64,000 bases of DNA, taken from positions 3,924,001 through 3,988,000 of the forward strand of contig NZ_QBTZ01000001.1 in NCBI RefSeq assembly GCF_003058055.1, given 5' to 3'. The notes beneath the pieces are model-generated. The model was given only the letters and a program-made list of their open reading frames with translations, did not search any database and was not told where the DNA came from. The stretch is from Acidovorax sp. 107. GTDB taxonomy: Bacteria; Pseudomonadota; Gammaproteobacteria; Burkholderiales; Burkholderiaceae_C. Shown piece after piece: positions 18,699-26,821 of this stretch. Position 1 is the stretch's first letter, and every line of letters begins with the position of its first letter. The translations under genes were made by a program, and so were the position numbers.

Positions 18699-19565
18699 AT
18701 GACTTCCTCTTCATCCACTTCTTCGTCTTCGTCCTCGGCCCGGCACCCGCTGGATGAAGCGCTGCAACTGACGGCCTCGTCCACTGCGACGGGTCAGTAC
18801 GAAGGGCAGACCCACCCCGGCTACTGGAACATGGTGGGCCCGTTTGGTGGCATCACCGCCGCCACGCTGCTGCAGGCTATCTTGCAGCACCCCGACCGTC
18901 TGGGCGATCCTCTGTCGCTCACGGTCAACTACGCTGGCGCACTGACAGCCGGAGCCTTCACCGTGCAGGCCACGCCCGTGCGCACCAACCGATCCACCCA
19001 GCACTGGACGCTGTCGATCCTGCAGGCCGGCGCCGATGGTGCGCAGGTGGTCACCACCACGGCCACCGCCGTCACCGCTGTGCGCCGCGAGACCTGGAGC
19101 GTGGGCGATGTGCCCATGCCGCAAGTGCCGCCCCCCGCAGAACAAAAGGCCATCATCGCGCCGCTGGGTGCTGTGGAGTGGCTCAACCGCTATGAGATGC
19201 GCCCCATTGCCGGATTCATCCCGCGCACGTGGGACGGCAGTGGCGACCACAGCCTGACGCAGCTGTGGATGCGCGACACACCACCCCGGCCGCTCGACTT
19301 TGTCGCGCTGTCTGCATTGGCCGATGTGTTCTTCCCCCGCGTGTGGCTGCGCCGTGCGCGCCAGGTGCCTGCGGGTACGGTGTCCATCACCGTGTACTTC
19401 CACGCCACGGTCGAGCAGCTGCAGGCCACGGGCACGGGCTTCCTGCTCGGCCAGGCACGCGGGCAGGAGTTCCGCAACGGTTTCTTCGACCAGACCGTGC
19501 AGCTTTGGAATGAAGCAGGCACCATGCTGGCCACCAGCCACCAGATCGTTTACTACAAGGAATAA
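18699..19565 (+). CDS. Acyl-CoA thioesterase, TesB-like double hotdog
   Basis: A 288-residue thioesterase-like protein. The N-terminal 17 residues are nearly all Ser/Thr and probably disordered. The first hotdog domain begins GYWNMVGPFGGITAATLLQA; the second holds PRPLDFVALSALADVFFPRV. This arrangement is that of TesB-like acyl-CoA thioesterases, which hydrolyse acyl-CoA to free acid and CoA. It lies between an alpha/beta hydrolase and an enoyl-CoA hydratase in the first beta-oxidation operon, seven bases ahead of the latter. Confidence 0.85.
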   Translation: MTSSSSTSSSSSSARHPLDEALQLTASSTATGQYEGQTHPGYWNMVGPFGGITAATLLQAILQHPDRLGDPLSLTVNYAGALTAGAFTVQATPVRTNRSTQHWTLSILQAGADGAQVVTTTATAVTAVRRETWSVGDVPMPQVPPPAEQKAIIAPLGAVEWLNRYEMRPIAGFIPRTWDGSGDHSLTQLWMRDTPPRPLDFVALSALADVFFPRVWLRRARQVPAGTVSITVYFHATVEQLQATGTGFLLGQARGQEFRNGFFDQTVQLWNEAGTMLATSHQIVYYKE

Positions 19566-19572
19566 CAGCACC

Positions 19573-20349
19573 ATGAGCACGACGACCCAAGACATCCTCG
19601 CCCACACCGAAGCCGGTGTGACCACCATCACGTTCAACCGCGTGGACAAGAAGAACTCGATCACGCGCGACATGTACGCTGCCATGGCCGACGCGCTCGA
19701 CGCCGCCAAGGCCGACGCCAGCGTGCGCGTGGTGGTGTTCCAGGGCGATGTGGCGATCTTCAGTGCGGGCAATGACATTGGCGACTTCTTGCAGCAGCCG
19801 CCTGCCACGCAGGACTCGCCCGTGTTCCGTTTTCTGCGCGGCATCGCCACCTTCCCCAAGCCCGTGATCGCGTCGGTGTGCGGCCCGGCCGTGGGCATCG
19901 GCACCACGATGCTGTTCCATTGCGATCTGGTCTATGCGGGCGACAACGCAGCGTTCTCCATGCCGTTCGTCAATCTGGGCCTGTGCCCCGAAGCGGCATC
20001 GAGTCTGCTCGTGCCGCAGATGCTGGGCTATCACCGCGCTGCCGAGGCGCTGCTGCTGGGCGAGCCCTTCATGGCCGAGGCGGCGTTGGAGGTGGGGCTG
20101 GTGAACCGTGTGGTGCCGCCGACTGAGTGCAATGGGGTGGCGCAGGCGCAGGCGAAGAAACTGGCGGCCAAACCGTTGTCGTCGCTCATCGAAACCAAGC
20201 GGTTGATGAAGGGTGGGCAGACGGCGAAGGTGTTGGAGGTGATGGCGGAAGAGGGCGAGAGCTTTGGGCGCATGTTGCGCGAGCCCGCGGCGCGGGAGGC
20301 TTTCTCGGCGTTCATGGAGAAGCGCAAGCCGGATTTCAGCGCAGTTTGA
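19573..20349 (+). CDS. Enoyl-CoA hydratase/isomerase
   Basis: A 258-residue crotonase-family protein. The first oxyanion-hole motif is AIFSAGNDIGDF and the second is CGPAVGIGTTMLFHCDLVYA. The usual Glu of the second motif region is not obvious, and the segment MPFVNLGLCPEAASSLL fits the isomerase-like (ECI/PaaG) subgroup, where one acidic residue suffices. It could hydrate or isomerise enoyl-CoA. It is the last gene of the operon that starts at 10195; a long non-coding repeat region follows. Confidence 0.88.
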   Translation: MSTTTQDILAHTEAGVTTITFNRVDKKNSITRDMYAAMADALDAAKADASVRVVVFQGDVAIFSAGNDIGDFLQQPPATQDSPVFRFLRGIATFPKPVIASVCGPAVGIGTTMLFHCDLVYAGDNAAFSMPFVNLGLCPEAASSLLVPQMLGYHRAAEALLLGEPFMAEAALEVGLVNRVVPPTECNGVAQAQAKKLAAKPLSSLIETKRLMKGGQTAKVLEVMAEEGESFGRMLREPAAREAFSAFMEKRKPDFSAV

Positions 20350-20370
20350 GTCACTGGTTTTGACGTCTTT

Positions 20371-20418
20371 TTGGCTGCGGGCGCTTATACAGAAAGCGCT
20401 GGCAGCTATTGTTTTTAG
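20371..20418. repeat. Dispersed palindromic repeat, copy after the hydratase gene
   Basis: The sequence GGGCGCTTATACAGAAAGCGC is followed by TGGCAGCTATTGTTTTTAG. The GCGCTT/AAGCGC arms and the GCTATTGTTTTT end define the repeat family seen at several other sites in this window. Confidence 0.7.
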
Positions 20419-20505
20419 AGTTCGTTCTCGCCCGATCCGTTTGGGTTGAGCCTGTCGAAGCCTGTCTTGGCGGTTGCTGCTGCATGCTCGTGTTGAGTGC
20501 GGGAG

Positions 20506-21177
20506 CCGGGAGTCGCCCCGGCGGGCGAGGTACTTTTCTTTGCTTCGCCAAAGAAAAGTACCCAAAAGAAAGGCGACCCCCAGTCTGCGACCCCTTCGCG
20601 ATGCGAAGGGGCAAACCTGCAGCGGGGCGGTTGCGGGGTGCGCCGTGGAACTCGCTTTGCGCTGTCGCGCGCCGCTCGGACAGCCACGGCGAGTCAGAGC
20701 ACGAAGCATGGGCGCTTCGACGCCCATGCTCACCCCGCAACCGCCCCGCCGCAGGCGCAGCCAGCAGGGGTGGGACCGCCGAACAGCCAACATCCATTCG
20801 GGCCATCGCTGCGCTCGGCCCAGCTTTCGCAGCGCGTGGCGCTTGCGCCCGCGAGACAGGGCCGAGCGCAGCGCAGCGAAGCAATGGCCCGTGTGGATGT
20901 CCGCTCCCCGGGTTCCCTTCTGGAGGCGCCTGGGGCGCGCAGGGCGCGGGGTGGCACGCGCGTCGGAGCGCGCGTGCTTCGTGAACTGACTTACCGCAGC
21001 TGTTTGAGCGGAGCGCCGCAGGCGCGCAGCGAGTTCTGCGGTGCACCCCGTGACCGAGCACCCCAGGTTGCCCCGTAGCGCAGCGAAGGGGTCTCAGGCA
21101 GTAGGGGCGCCCTTTCTTTGGTGACTTTCTTGTCGAGCAAGCGAAAGAAAGTTACTCGGATACCGGGCGACTCCCGG
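20506..21177. mobile_element. MITE-like, hierarchically palindromic element without transposase
   Basis: The element is bounded by perfect 13-bp terminal inverted repeats, CCGGGAGTCGCCC at 20506-20518 and GGGCGACTCCCGG at 21165-21177. Just inside each end is a hairpin of similar sequence: GTACTTTTCTTTG/CAAAGAAAAGTAC at 20530-20561 and ACTTTCTT/AAGAAAGT at 21124-21152. Inside are more hairpins: CCCCTTCGC/GCGAAGGGG (20591-20611), a stem of about 24 bp pairing 20616-20640 with 20731-20755, GCATGGGCG/CGCCCATGC (20706-20729), and an imperfect pairing of 20792-20820 with 20859-20897. No transposase gene is present. It could be a non-autonomous transposon or a structured RNA. Confidence 0.65.
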
Positions 21178-21302
21178 CCTCTGCCCTTCACTCAGGCACG
21201 CCATCAGCTTCCAAAAAAGTAGCGAGCCAAGCAAGACATATAAGCACCTCGCAGCAAACAGCACCCTTTGGTAGTCACGATCAGACAAGTTATTTATTTA
21301 TA

Positions 21303-21318
21303 CAAAGCACTTGCTTGC
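21303..21318. promoter_or_regulatory. Operator site A of the putative atu-like TetR regulon
   Basis: The core CAAAGCACTTGCTTGC lies 32 bases upstream of the TetR start codon. It is preceded by TTATTTATA and followed by TAAAAAT. Very similar sequences occur at 37316-37331 and 44306-44321. Its position suggests autoregulation. Confidence 0.65.
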
Positions 21319-21349
21319 TAAAAATAAACAGTTTTGCTATCGTGCCTGC

Positions 21350-22099
21350 ATGGATTCACCCGTGCCGCGCCCCAGCGCCATTGCCCCCGCTCCCAAGAAA
21401 CTTCCGGCCCGCCCCCGTAGCAAGGCCGCAGTGCCCGCCAGCGCCAACCCAGTCCCCGCAGAAACCCCATCGGAAGCAGCCGCCACACGTCGCCCCCGCG
21501 GTCGCCCCCGAAAAACTGCCGAAGAACTCGACGACGGCAACCGCCGCCGCAAGCTCATGGACGGCGCGGCTAAGCTGTTCCGCACCCAGGGCTTTGCAGC
21601 CACCAGCACGCGCGACATTGCAGCGGCCGCAGGCATGCACAGCGGCTCGCCCTTCTATCACTTCGAAAGCAAAAATGCGCTGCTCTACGCAGTGATGAGT
21701 GAGGGCATGACCATGGCCACGCAAAGCCAGCAACAGGCGCTGGATGCGTTGTCCGCCAAGGCCGCGCCGCGCGAGCAGTTGCACACACTCATTCGCCACC
21801 ACTTCGAAGTCCTGCTGGGCCCGCGCAGCAGCTTCATCCCGGTGATGCTGTACGAATGGCGCTCACTCACACCTGCGCAGCGCAAGGGCATTGCCCGCAT
21901 CAAGGACAGCTACGAGGCCACCTGGATGCCCGTGTTGGAAGCGCTGGCACAGCAGGGCGCGCTGCAGGCAGAGCCGGGTGTGGCGCGGCTGTTCATCTTC
22001 GGGGCGCTCAACTGGGCGGTGCAGTGGTTCTCTCCCAAAAAGGGCAAGTCGCTCGACGCGCTCACCGACGAGGCACTCGCCTTATTCATCCGTTCATAA
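21350..22099 (+). CDS. TetR regulator of the atu/liu-like operon
   Basis: A 249-residue TetR-family protein. The first 60 residues are Pro/Ala/Arg-rich with an AT-hook-like RRPRGRPRK segment. The HTH follows: TSTRDIAAAAGMHSGSPFYH with FESKNALLYAV. The ligand domain is at about 120-249. The ATG at 21350 is used because the upstream TTG at 21311 would overlap the operator. It heads an operon of seven further catabolic genes ending at 30840. By analogy with AtuR or LiuQ it probably represses until an acyl-CoA intermediate binds. The extra basic N-terminus is uncommon for TetR proteins and may add DNA contacts. Confidence 0.88.
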   Translation: MDSPVPRPSAIAPAPKKLPARPRSKAAVPASANPVPAETPSEAAATRRPRGRPRKTAEELDDGNRRRKLMDGAAKLFRTQGFAATSTRDIAAAAGMHSGSPFYHFESKNALLYAVMSEGMTMATQSQQQALDALSAKAAPREQLHTLIRHHFEVLLGPRSSFIPVMLYEWRSLTPAQRKGIARIKDSYEATWMPVLEALAQQGALQAEPGVARLFIFGALNWAVQWFSPKKGKSLDALTDEALALFIRS

Positions 22100-22123
22100 C
22101 CACCCCATCAAGGCAGAGTCACC

Positions 22124-23053
22124 ATGGCCCCCACAGCGCGTAACGCCTACCAGTCTGTGTTTGCTCCGGGCCTGTTCCAGGGGCAGGTGGTGGTGGTCAC
22201 CGGTGGCGGCTCCGGCATTGGCCGGTGCACGGCGCACGAGTTGGCGCACCTGGGCGCGCATGTGGTGCTGGTGGGGCGCAAGCCTGAAAAACTGCTGGCC
22301 GTGGCCGAAGAGATCACCGCCGATGGCGGCCGCGTGTCGTGCCAGGTGTGCGACATCCGATCTGAAGAAGGCGTGGTCGCGCTGGTGCAGCAGATCCTTG
22401 CTACGCAGGGCCGCATCGATGCGCTGGTCAACAACGCAGGAGGGCAGTTCATGGCACCGCTCGAATCCATCAGCGCCAAGGGCTGGGAGGCCGTGTTGCA
22501 CACCAACCTCACGGGCGGCTTTCTGATGGCGCGTGAGTGCTACCGGCAGTGGATGGCGCAGCAGGGCGGCTCCATCGTCAACATCGTGGCCGATATGTGG
22601 GGCTCCATGCCGGGCATGGGGCACAGCGGCGCGGCGCGCGCTGGCATGGTCAGCTTCACCGAAACCGCCGCGCTCGAATGGGCCCACAGCGGCGTGCGCG
22701 TGAATGCGGTTGCGCCGGGCTACATCGCGTCCAGCGGTATGGACAATTACCCGCCCGAGGCGGGCGACATGTTGCGCGCCATGCCGCGCACGGTGCCGCT
22801 CGGCCGCTTTGGCAACGAAGCCGAGGTGTCGGCGGCCATTGCCTTTTTGCTCAGCCCCGCAGCCAGCTTCATCAGCGGCACCACGCTGCGGGTGGACGGC
22901 GCCCGACCCCAGGTGCGCATGGGCTGGCCGCAGCGCCCGCCCCGTGCCACCGCCGCAGCACACCCGGCCGTGCGGCCGTTTGACGGCTTTCACCGTGCGC
23001 AGGTGCCGCGGGTGTTTGCACCTTCCCATCCCCCCAAGCCCGAGGCCGCATGA
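22124..23053 (+). CDS. SDR-family oxidoreductase, enoyl-CoA-reductase-like (AtuB-like)
   Basis: A 309-residue short-chain dehydrogenase/reductase. The cofactor loop VTGGGSGIG is at residues 25-33 and LVNNAGG near 101-107. The usual catalytic Tyr-x-x-x-Lys is replaced: the aligned segment reads GHSGAARAGM, with His167 in place of Tyr and no Lys four residues on. This HSGAARAG form is the one I recall from peroxisomal trans-2-enoyl-CoA reductases and related dienoyl-CoA reductases, so the substrate is more likely an enoyl-CoA than an alcohol. Genes called citronellol catabolism dehydrogenase (AtuB) occupy this place in atu clusters. About 40 Pro/Ala-rich residues extend the C-terminus. Confidence 0.82.
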   Translation: MAPTARNAYQSVFAPGLFQGQVVVVTGGGSGIGRCTAHELAHLGAHVVLVGRKPEKLLAVAEEITADGGRVSCQVCDIRSEEGVVALVQQILATQGRIDALVNNAGGQFMAPLESISAKGWEAVLHTNLTGGFLMARECYRQWMAQQGGSIVNIVADMWGSMPGMGHSGAARAGMVSFTETAALEWAHSGVRVNAVAPGYIASSGMDNYPPEAGDMLRAMPRTVPLGRFGNEAEVSAAIAFLLSPAASFISGTTLRVDGARPQVRMGWPQRPPRATAAAHPAVRPFDGFHRAQVPRVFAPSHPPKPEAA

Positions 23054-24663
23054 CTGCCGTCTTCACCTCCCGATTCAACCCAGGCAGCGCCGAGGCCACG
23101 CAGCGCCGCGCAGCGCTGCAGGCCCGCCTTCATGCTCTGCGCGCGCTGGAAGAGCGTGCCGCCGCCGCCTCGGCCCGGTCGCTCCCCCAGTTTGAAAAGC
23201 GCGGCCAGCTGCTGCCGCGCCAGCGCGTGGCGCTGCTGCTGGATGCCGGTGCGCCCTGGTTGCCGCTGTGCACGCTGGCGGGATACCTGCAGGACGTGAA
23301 AGACCCCGAGAAGTCCGTGCCCGGTGGCGGGATGGTTGCGGGCATTGGTTTTGTCAGCGGTGTGCGTTGCATGGTGGTGGCCAGCGACTCGGGCATCGAG
23401 GCCGGTGCCATCCAGCCCATGGGCCTGGAGAAGATCCTGCGGGTGCAGGAGATCGCGCTGCAAAACCGCTTGCCGTTCATCCATCTGGTGGAGAGTGCGG
23501 GCGCTAACCTCATGCGCTACCGGGTGGAGGGCTTCGTGCACGGCGGCACACTGTTCCGCAACCTCGCGCGGCTGTCGGCGGCGGGCATCCCGGTCATCAC
23601 CGTGCAGCACGGCTCTGGCACTGCAGGCGGCGCTTACATGCCTGGTTTGTCGGATGTGGTGATCATGGTGCAGGGCCGCTCGCGCGCCTTTCTGGCCGGG
23701 CCGCCGCTGCTCAAGGCCGCCACGGGTGAGATTGCGACGGAAGAAGAACTGGGTGGCGCCGAGATGCACACCGCCATCTCCGGCCTGGGCGAATACCTGG
23801 CGCAGGACGACCGCGAGGCGATTGGTCTGGCGCGCGATGTGGTGGCGCATCTGGGGTGGGGCGTAGCGCCGCGACCCAGCGCACCCAGCCCCACCTTGCC
23901 CGCAGACGACCTGCTGTCCCTGATGTCCGCCGACCTGCGCCAACCCGTGGACATGCGCGAGGTCATCGCGCGGCTGGTGGATGGATCGGATCTGCTGGAG
24001 TTCAAGGCCCGCTACGGTGCCGCCACCCTCTGCGCGCAAGGGCGCATCCAGGGCCATGCCGTCGGCTTCATCAGCAACAACGGCCCCATCGACGTGGCGG
24101 GCGCGAACAAGGCCACGCACTTCATCCAGTGGATGTGCCAGCTGGGCCACCCCATCATCTATCTGCAGAACACCACGGGCTACATGGTGGGCAAGGACAG
24201 CGAGCAGGGCGGCATGATCAAGCACGGCAGCAAGATGATCCAGGCGGTGACCAACGCCACCGTGCCGCAGATCACCATCCAGTGCGGCGCCAGTTTTGGC
24301 GCGGGCAACTATGGCATGTGCGGGCGGGGCTATGCGCCGCGCTTTCTGTTCAGCTGGCCGGGCGCCAAGACGGCCGTAATGGGCGGCGAGCAGGCAGCGC
24401 GCACCATGCAGATCGTGACCGAGGCAGCGCTGGCGCGCAAAGGCATCACCCCCGACCCGGCCGAGTCGCAAGCCCAGTTTGACAAGATCGTCGCCATGTT
24501 CGAGACCCAGGCCGATGCGCTCGTAACCAGCGGTCTGCTGCTGGACGACGGCGTGATCGACCCGCGCGACACGCGCGCCGTGTTGGCGTTTTGCCTTGAC
24601 ACCGTGGCCGAAGGCGCAGCGCGCACGCTCCGGCCCATGCAATTCGGGGTGGCGCGCATGTAG
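23050..24663 (+). CDS. Acyl-CoA carboxylase carboxyltransferase subunit, AtuC/LiuB type
   Basis: A 537-residue biotin-dependent carboxyltransferase (beta) subunit. The acyl-CoA binding half has LVESAGANLMRY and GSGTAGGAYMPGLSD; the biotin half has GANKATHFIQWM, NTTGYMVGKDSEQGG and GASFGAGNYGMCGRGY. Length and motifs fit methylcrotonyl-CoA or geranyl-CoA carboxylase. Where methylcrotonyl-CoA carboxylases have Phe in an EHFGRIF segment, this protein has Gly165 (VHGGTLF). As I recall, the Phe-to-Gly difference opens the pocket for the longer geranyl-CoA. Its start overlaps the SDR stop by four bases. The biotin-carrying subunit is encoded 2 kb downstream. Confidence 0.9.
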   Translation: MTAVFTSRFNPGSAEATQRRAALQARLHALRALEERAAAASARSLPQFEKRGQLLPRQRVALLLDAGAPWLPLCTLAGYLQDVKDPEKSVPGGGMVAGIGFVSGVRCMVVASDSGIEAGAIQPMGLEKILRVQEIALQNRLPFIHLVESAGANLMRYRVEGFVHGGTLFRNLARLSAAGIPVITVQHGSGTAGGAYMPGLSDVVIMVQGRSRAFLAGPPLLKAATGEIATEEELGGAEMHTAISGLGEYLAQDDREAIGLARDVVAHLGWGVAPRPSAPSPTLPADDLLSLMSADLRQPVDMREVIARLVDGSDLLEFKARYGAATLCAQGRIQGHAVGFISNNGPIDVAGANKATHFIQWMCQLGHPIIYLQNTTGYMVGKDSEQGGMIKHGSKMIQAVTNATVPQITIQCGASFGAGNYGMCGRGYAPRFLFSWPGAKTAVMGGEQAARTMQIVTEAALARKGITPDPAESQAQFDKIVAMFETQADALVTSGLLLDDGVIDPRDTRAVLAFCLDTVAEGAARTLRPMQFGVARM

Positions 24664-24718
24664 CTAGCGCATTACCCCGGCCCTCTCGCTCACAAAAACC
24701 ATCACGGAGACAAGCACC

Positions 24719-25897
24719 ATGCAGTTCACGCACGAGCACCGCGAGATCCAGAAGACCCTCAAGCGTTTTATCGACGAAGAGATCAACCCCCACGTGGATG
24801 AGTGGGAGGCGGCCGAGATCTTCCCCGCGCACGAGGTCTTCAAGAAGATGGGCAACCTGGGCCTTCTGGGCCTGTGCAAGCCCGAAGAGTATGGCGGGCA
24901 GGGGCTGGACTACTCGTACAGCCTGGCCATGGCTGAGACGCTGGGCCACATCCACTGTGGCGGCGTGCCTATGGCGATTGGCGTGCAGACCGACATGTGC
25001 ACGCCTGCGCTGGCGCGCTACGGCAGCGAAGAACTCAAACGCAACTTTCTCGCCCCTGCGATTACGGGCGACATGGTGGGCTGCATCGGCGTGAGCGAAC
25101 CGGCGGCGGGCAGCGACGTGTCAGGCATCAAAAGCGTGGCGCGCAAGGACGGCGACGACTACGTGATCACCGGCCAGAAGATGTGGATCACCAACAGCCT
25201 GCAGGCCGACTGGATGTGCATGCTGGTGAACACGGGTGAAGGCCCCGTGCACAAGAACAAAAGCCTGGTGATGGTGCCCATGCGCGATGGCCCGGGCGGC
25301 AAGCTCACCAAGGGCATCGAGGTGGCGCAGAAGATTCGCAAGATCGGCATGCACAGCAGCGACACCGGGTTGATTTACTTCGACGAAGTGCGGGTGCCAC
25401 AAAGCTACCGCATCGGTGCCGAAGGCCAGGGCTTCATCTACCAGATGCAGCAGTTCCAGGAAGAGCGCCTGTGGTGCGCCGCCAGCACGCTCGAATCGCT
25501 GAATCACTGCATCCAGTGGACCATCGACTATGCGCAGGAACGCAAGCTGTTTGGCAGCACGCTGGCCGACCAGCAGTGGGTGCAGTTCAAGCTGGCCGAG
25601 CTCAAGACCGAGGTCGAGGCCCTGCGCGCACTCACCTACCGCGCCTGTGACCTGTACGTGAACGGGCAGGACGTGCTGGAGCTGGCCAGCATGGCCAAGC
25701 TCAAGGCCGGCCGCCTGAACCGCGAGGTGCCCGACACCTGTCTGCAGTTCTGGGGCGGCATGGGTTTCACGCTGGAGAACAAGGTCTCCCGCATGTACCG
25801 CGACGGGCGGCTGGCGTCGATTGGTGGCGGGGCCGACGAAGTGATGCTGGGCATCCTCGCCAAGCTCATGGGCATTGCCAAGCGACCCGTCCACTGA
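24719..25897 (+). CDS. Acyl-CoA dehydrogenase, citronellyl-CoA dehydrogenase (AtuD)-like
   Basis: A 392-residue flavoenzyme of the acyl-CoA dehydrogenase family. It begins MQFTHEHREIQKTLKRFIDE, has GVSEPAAGSDVSGIKSVA and KMWITNSLQADW in the FAD/substrate region, and ends with FWGGMGFTLENKVSRMYRD and IGGGADEVML. It lies between the carboxyltransferase and hydratase genes, the position of atuD in Pseudomonas atu operons. There the enzyme oxidises citronellyl-CoA to geranyl-CoA, the substrate of the carboxylase. An isovaleryl-CoA dehydrogenase role (liu pathway) is the main alternative. A GGAGACAAGCACC ribosome binding site precedes the ATG. Confidence 0.88.
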   Translation: MQFTHEHREIQKTLKRFIDEEINPHVDEWEAAEIFPAHEVFKKMGNLGLLGLCKPEEYGGQGLDYSYSLAMAETLGHIHCGGVPMAIGVQTDMCTPALARYGSEELKRNFLAPAITGDMVGCIGVSEPAAGSDVSGIKSVARKDGDDYVITGQKMWITNSLQADWMCMLVNTGEGPVHKNKSLVMVPMRDGPGGKLTKGIEVAQKIRKIGMHSSDTGLIYFDEVRVPQSYRIGAEGQGFIYQMQQFQEERLWCAASTLESLNHCIQWTIDYAQERKLFGSTLADQQWVQFKLAELKTEVEALRALTYRACDLYVNGQDVLELASMAKLKAGRLNREVPDTCLQFWGGMGFTLENKVSRMYRDGRLASIGGGADEVMLGILAKLMGIAKRPVH

Positions 25898-25898
25898 C

Positions 25899-26708
25899 AT
25901 GGCTGATTCGCTGCTGATCGACCGCGCGCCGCTGGCCAGCGGCTGTGTGGAAACCTGGACGCTCAACGACCCGGCCAGCCGCAATGCGCTGTCCGAGGCG
26001 ATGGTTGACGGTTTGATGGCCACGTGTGAGCGAGCTGCGGCCGATACCGAGCTGCGCGGTGTGGTGTTGCGCGGTGCCGGTGGGCACTTCTGCGCGGGTG
26101 GCAGCCTGGGCGGTTTTGCCAAGACCATCGGCCAGCCCCTGGCTGCGGGCGAGGCTGACCCGCTAGTACCGCTGAACCGCCGCTTTGGCGCGCTGCTGCA
26201 GGCCCTGTGCGCGCTGCCGCAGTGGCTCATCGTGGCGGTGGAGGGCGCCGCGATGGGCGGCGGCTTCGGCCTGGTGTGCTGCGCCGATCAGGTGCTGGCC
26301 CACGCCAACGCGCAGTTCGCCACGCCCGAGGTCACGCTGGGCATCGTGCCCGCGCAGATTGCACCATTTGTCGTGAGGCGCCTCGGCCCTGCGGCGGCGC
26401 GGCGGTGTTTGCTGACGGGCGAGCGTTGGGATGCTGCGATTGCTCAACGTGCGGGGCTGGTGGATGAGGTGGTGGCTGGCGACATGGAGGCTGCTGTGCA
26501 AGCCGCCATCGCGCGCCATGCCGCCGCAGCGCCGCGGGCCGTGGCCGCCACCAAACGTTTGTTGCTGGCCCAGACTGATACGTCGTTGTCCGCGCTGCTG
26601 GATGAGGCGGCGATGGCTTTTGCGCAAGCGCTGCGCGGGTCCGAGGCTCCGCAAGGGCTGGCGGCGTTTGCTGCGCGCAAGGCACCGCCGTGGAGTGCGA
26701 AGCCATGA
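25899..26708 (+). CDS. Enoyl-CoA hydratase, AtuE/LiuC-like
   Basis: A 269-residue crotonase. The first oxyanion-hole segment is GGHFCAGGSLGGF and the second is EGAAMGGGFGLVCCADQVLA. The order carboxyltransferase, dehydrogenase, hydratase, biotin carboxylase is that of atuC-D-E-F, so this would be the isohexenylglutaconyl-CoA hydratase counterpart. I start at the ATG at 25899, one base after the dehydrogenase stop. Its own stop overlaps the ATG of the 38-codon leader ORF (ATGA at 26705-26708). Confidence 0.86.
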   Translation: MADSLLIDRAPLASGCVETWTLNDPASRNALSEAMVDGLMATCERAAADTELRGVVLRGAGGHFCAGGSLGGFAKTIGQPLAAGEADPLVPLNRRFGALLQALCALPQWLIVAVEGAAMGGGFGLVCCADQVLAHANAQFATPEVTLGIVPAQIAPFVVRRLGPAAARRCLLTGERWDAAIAQRAGLVDEVVAGDMEAAVQAAIARHAAAAPRAVAATKRLLLAQTDTSLSALLDEAAMAFAQALRGSEAPQGLAAFAARKAPPWSAKP

Positions 26709-26821
26709 AAAAGATACTGATCGCCAATCGGGCTGTGCATGCCGAAGGCATGGCGAAGCAAATTGCCCGCGCACGCGCAGCGTGCAGGCGGGCGATGGAG
26801 CCGCGAGGGCACAGCCTATGA
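26705..26821 (+). CDS. 38-codon ORF copying the start of the biotin carboxylase
   Basis: This ORF encodes MKKILIANRAVHAEGMAKQI and 18 further residues, then stops in TGA. Its first nine codons give the same peptide (MKKILIANR) as the biotin carboxylase that follows, with two silent differences within codons 4-5 (ATACTG against ATCCTC). It is linked by four-base ATGA overlaps to the hydratase upstream and the biotin carboxylase downstream. It is either a remnant of a partial duplication or a short coupling ORF. No family is known to me. Confidence 0.5.
   Translation: MKKILIANRAVHAEGMAKQIARARAACRRAMEPRGHSL

Larger units (their letters stand above)
20350..21296. other. Long non-coding region between the two TetR operons
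   Basis: About 950 bases without a credible gene. It contains one copy of the dispersed palindromic repeat (20371-20418), a REP-like segment with TTGAGCCTGTCGAAGCC near 20447, and a large palindromic element at 20506-21177. Short ORFs exist in all frames, but their Arg/Ala/Pro-rich translations follow the hairpin structure rather than any protein family. Confidence 0.75.

Noticed and set aside
20409..21078. Several 60-190-codon ORFs inside the palindromic element
   Set aside because: They occur in all frames, are Arg/Pro/Ala-rich and track the inverted repeats. No start has a convincing ribosome binding site.
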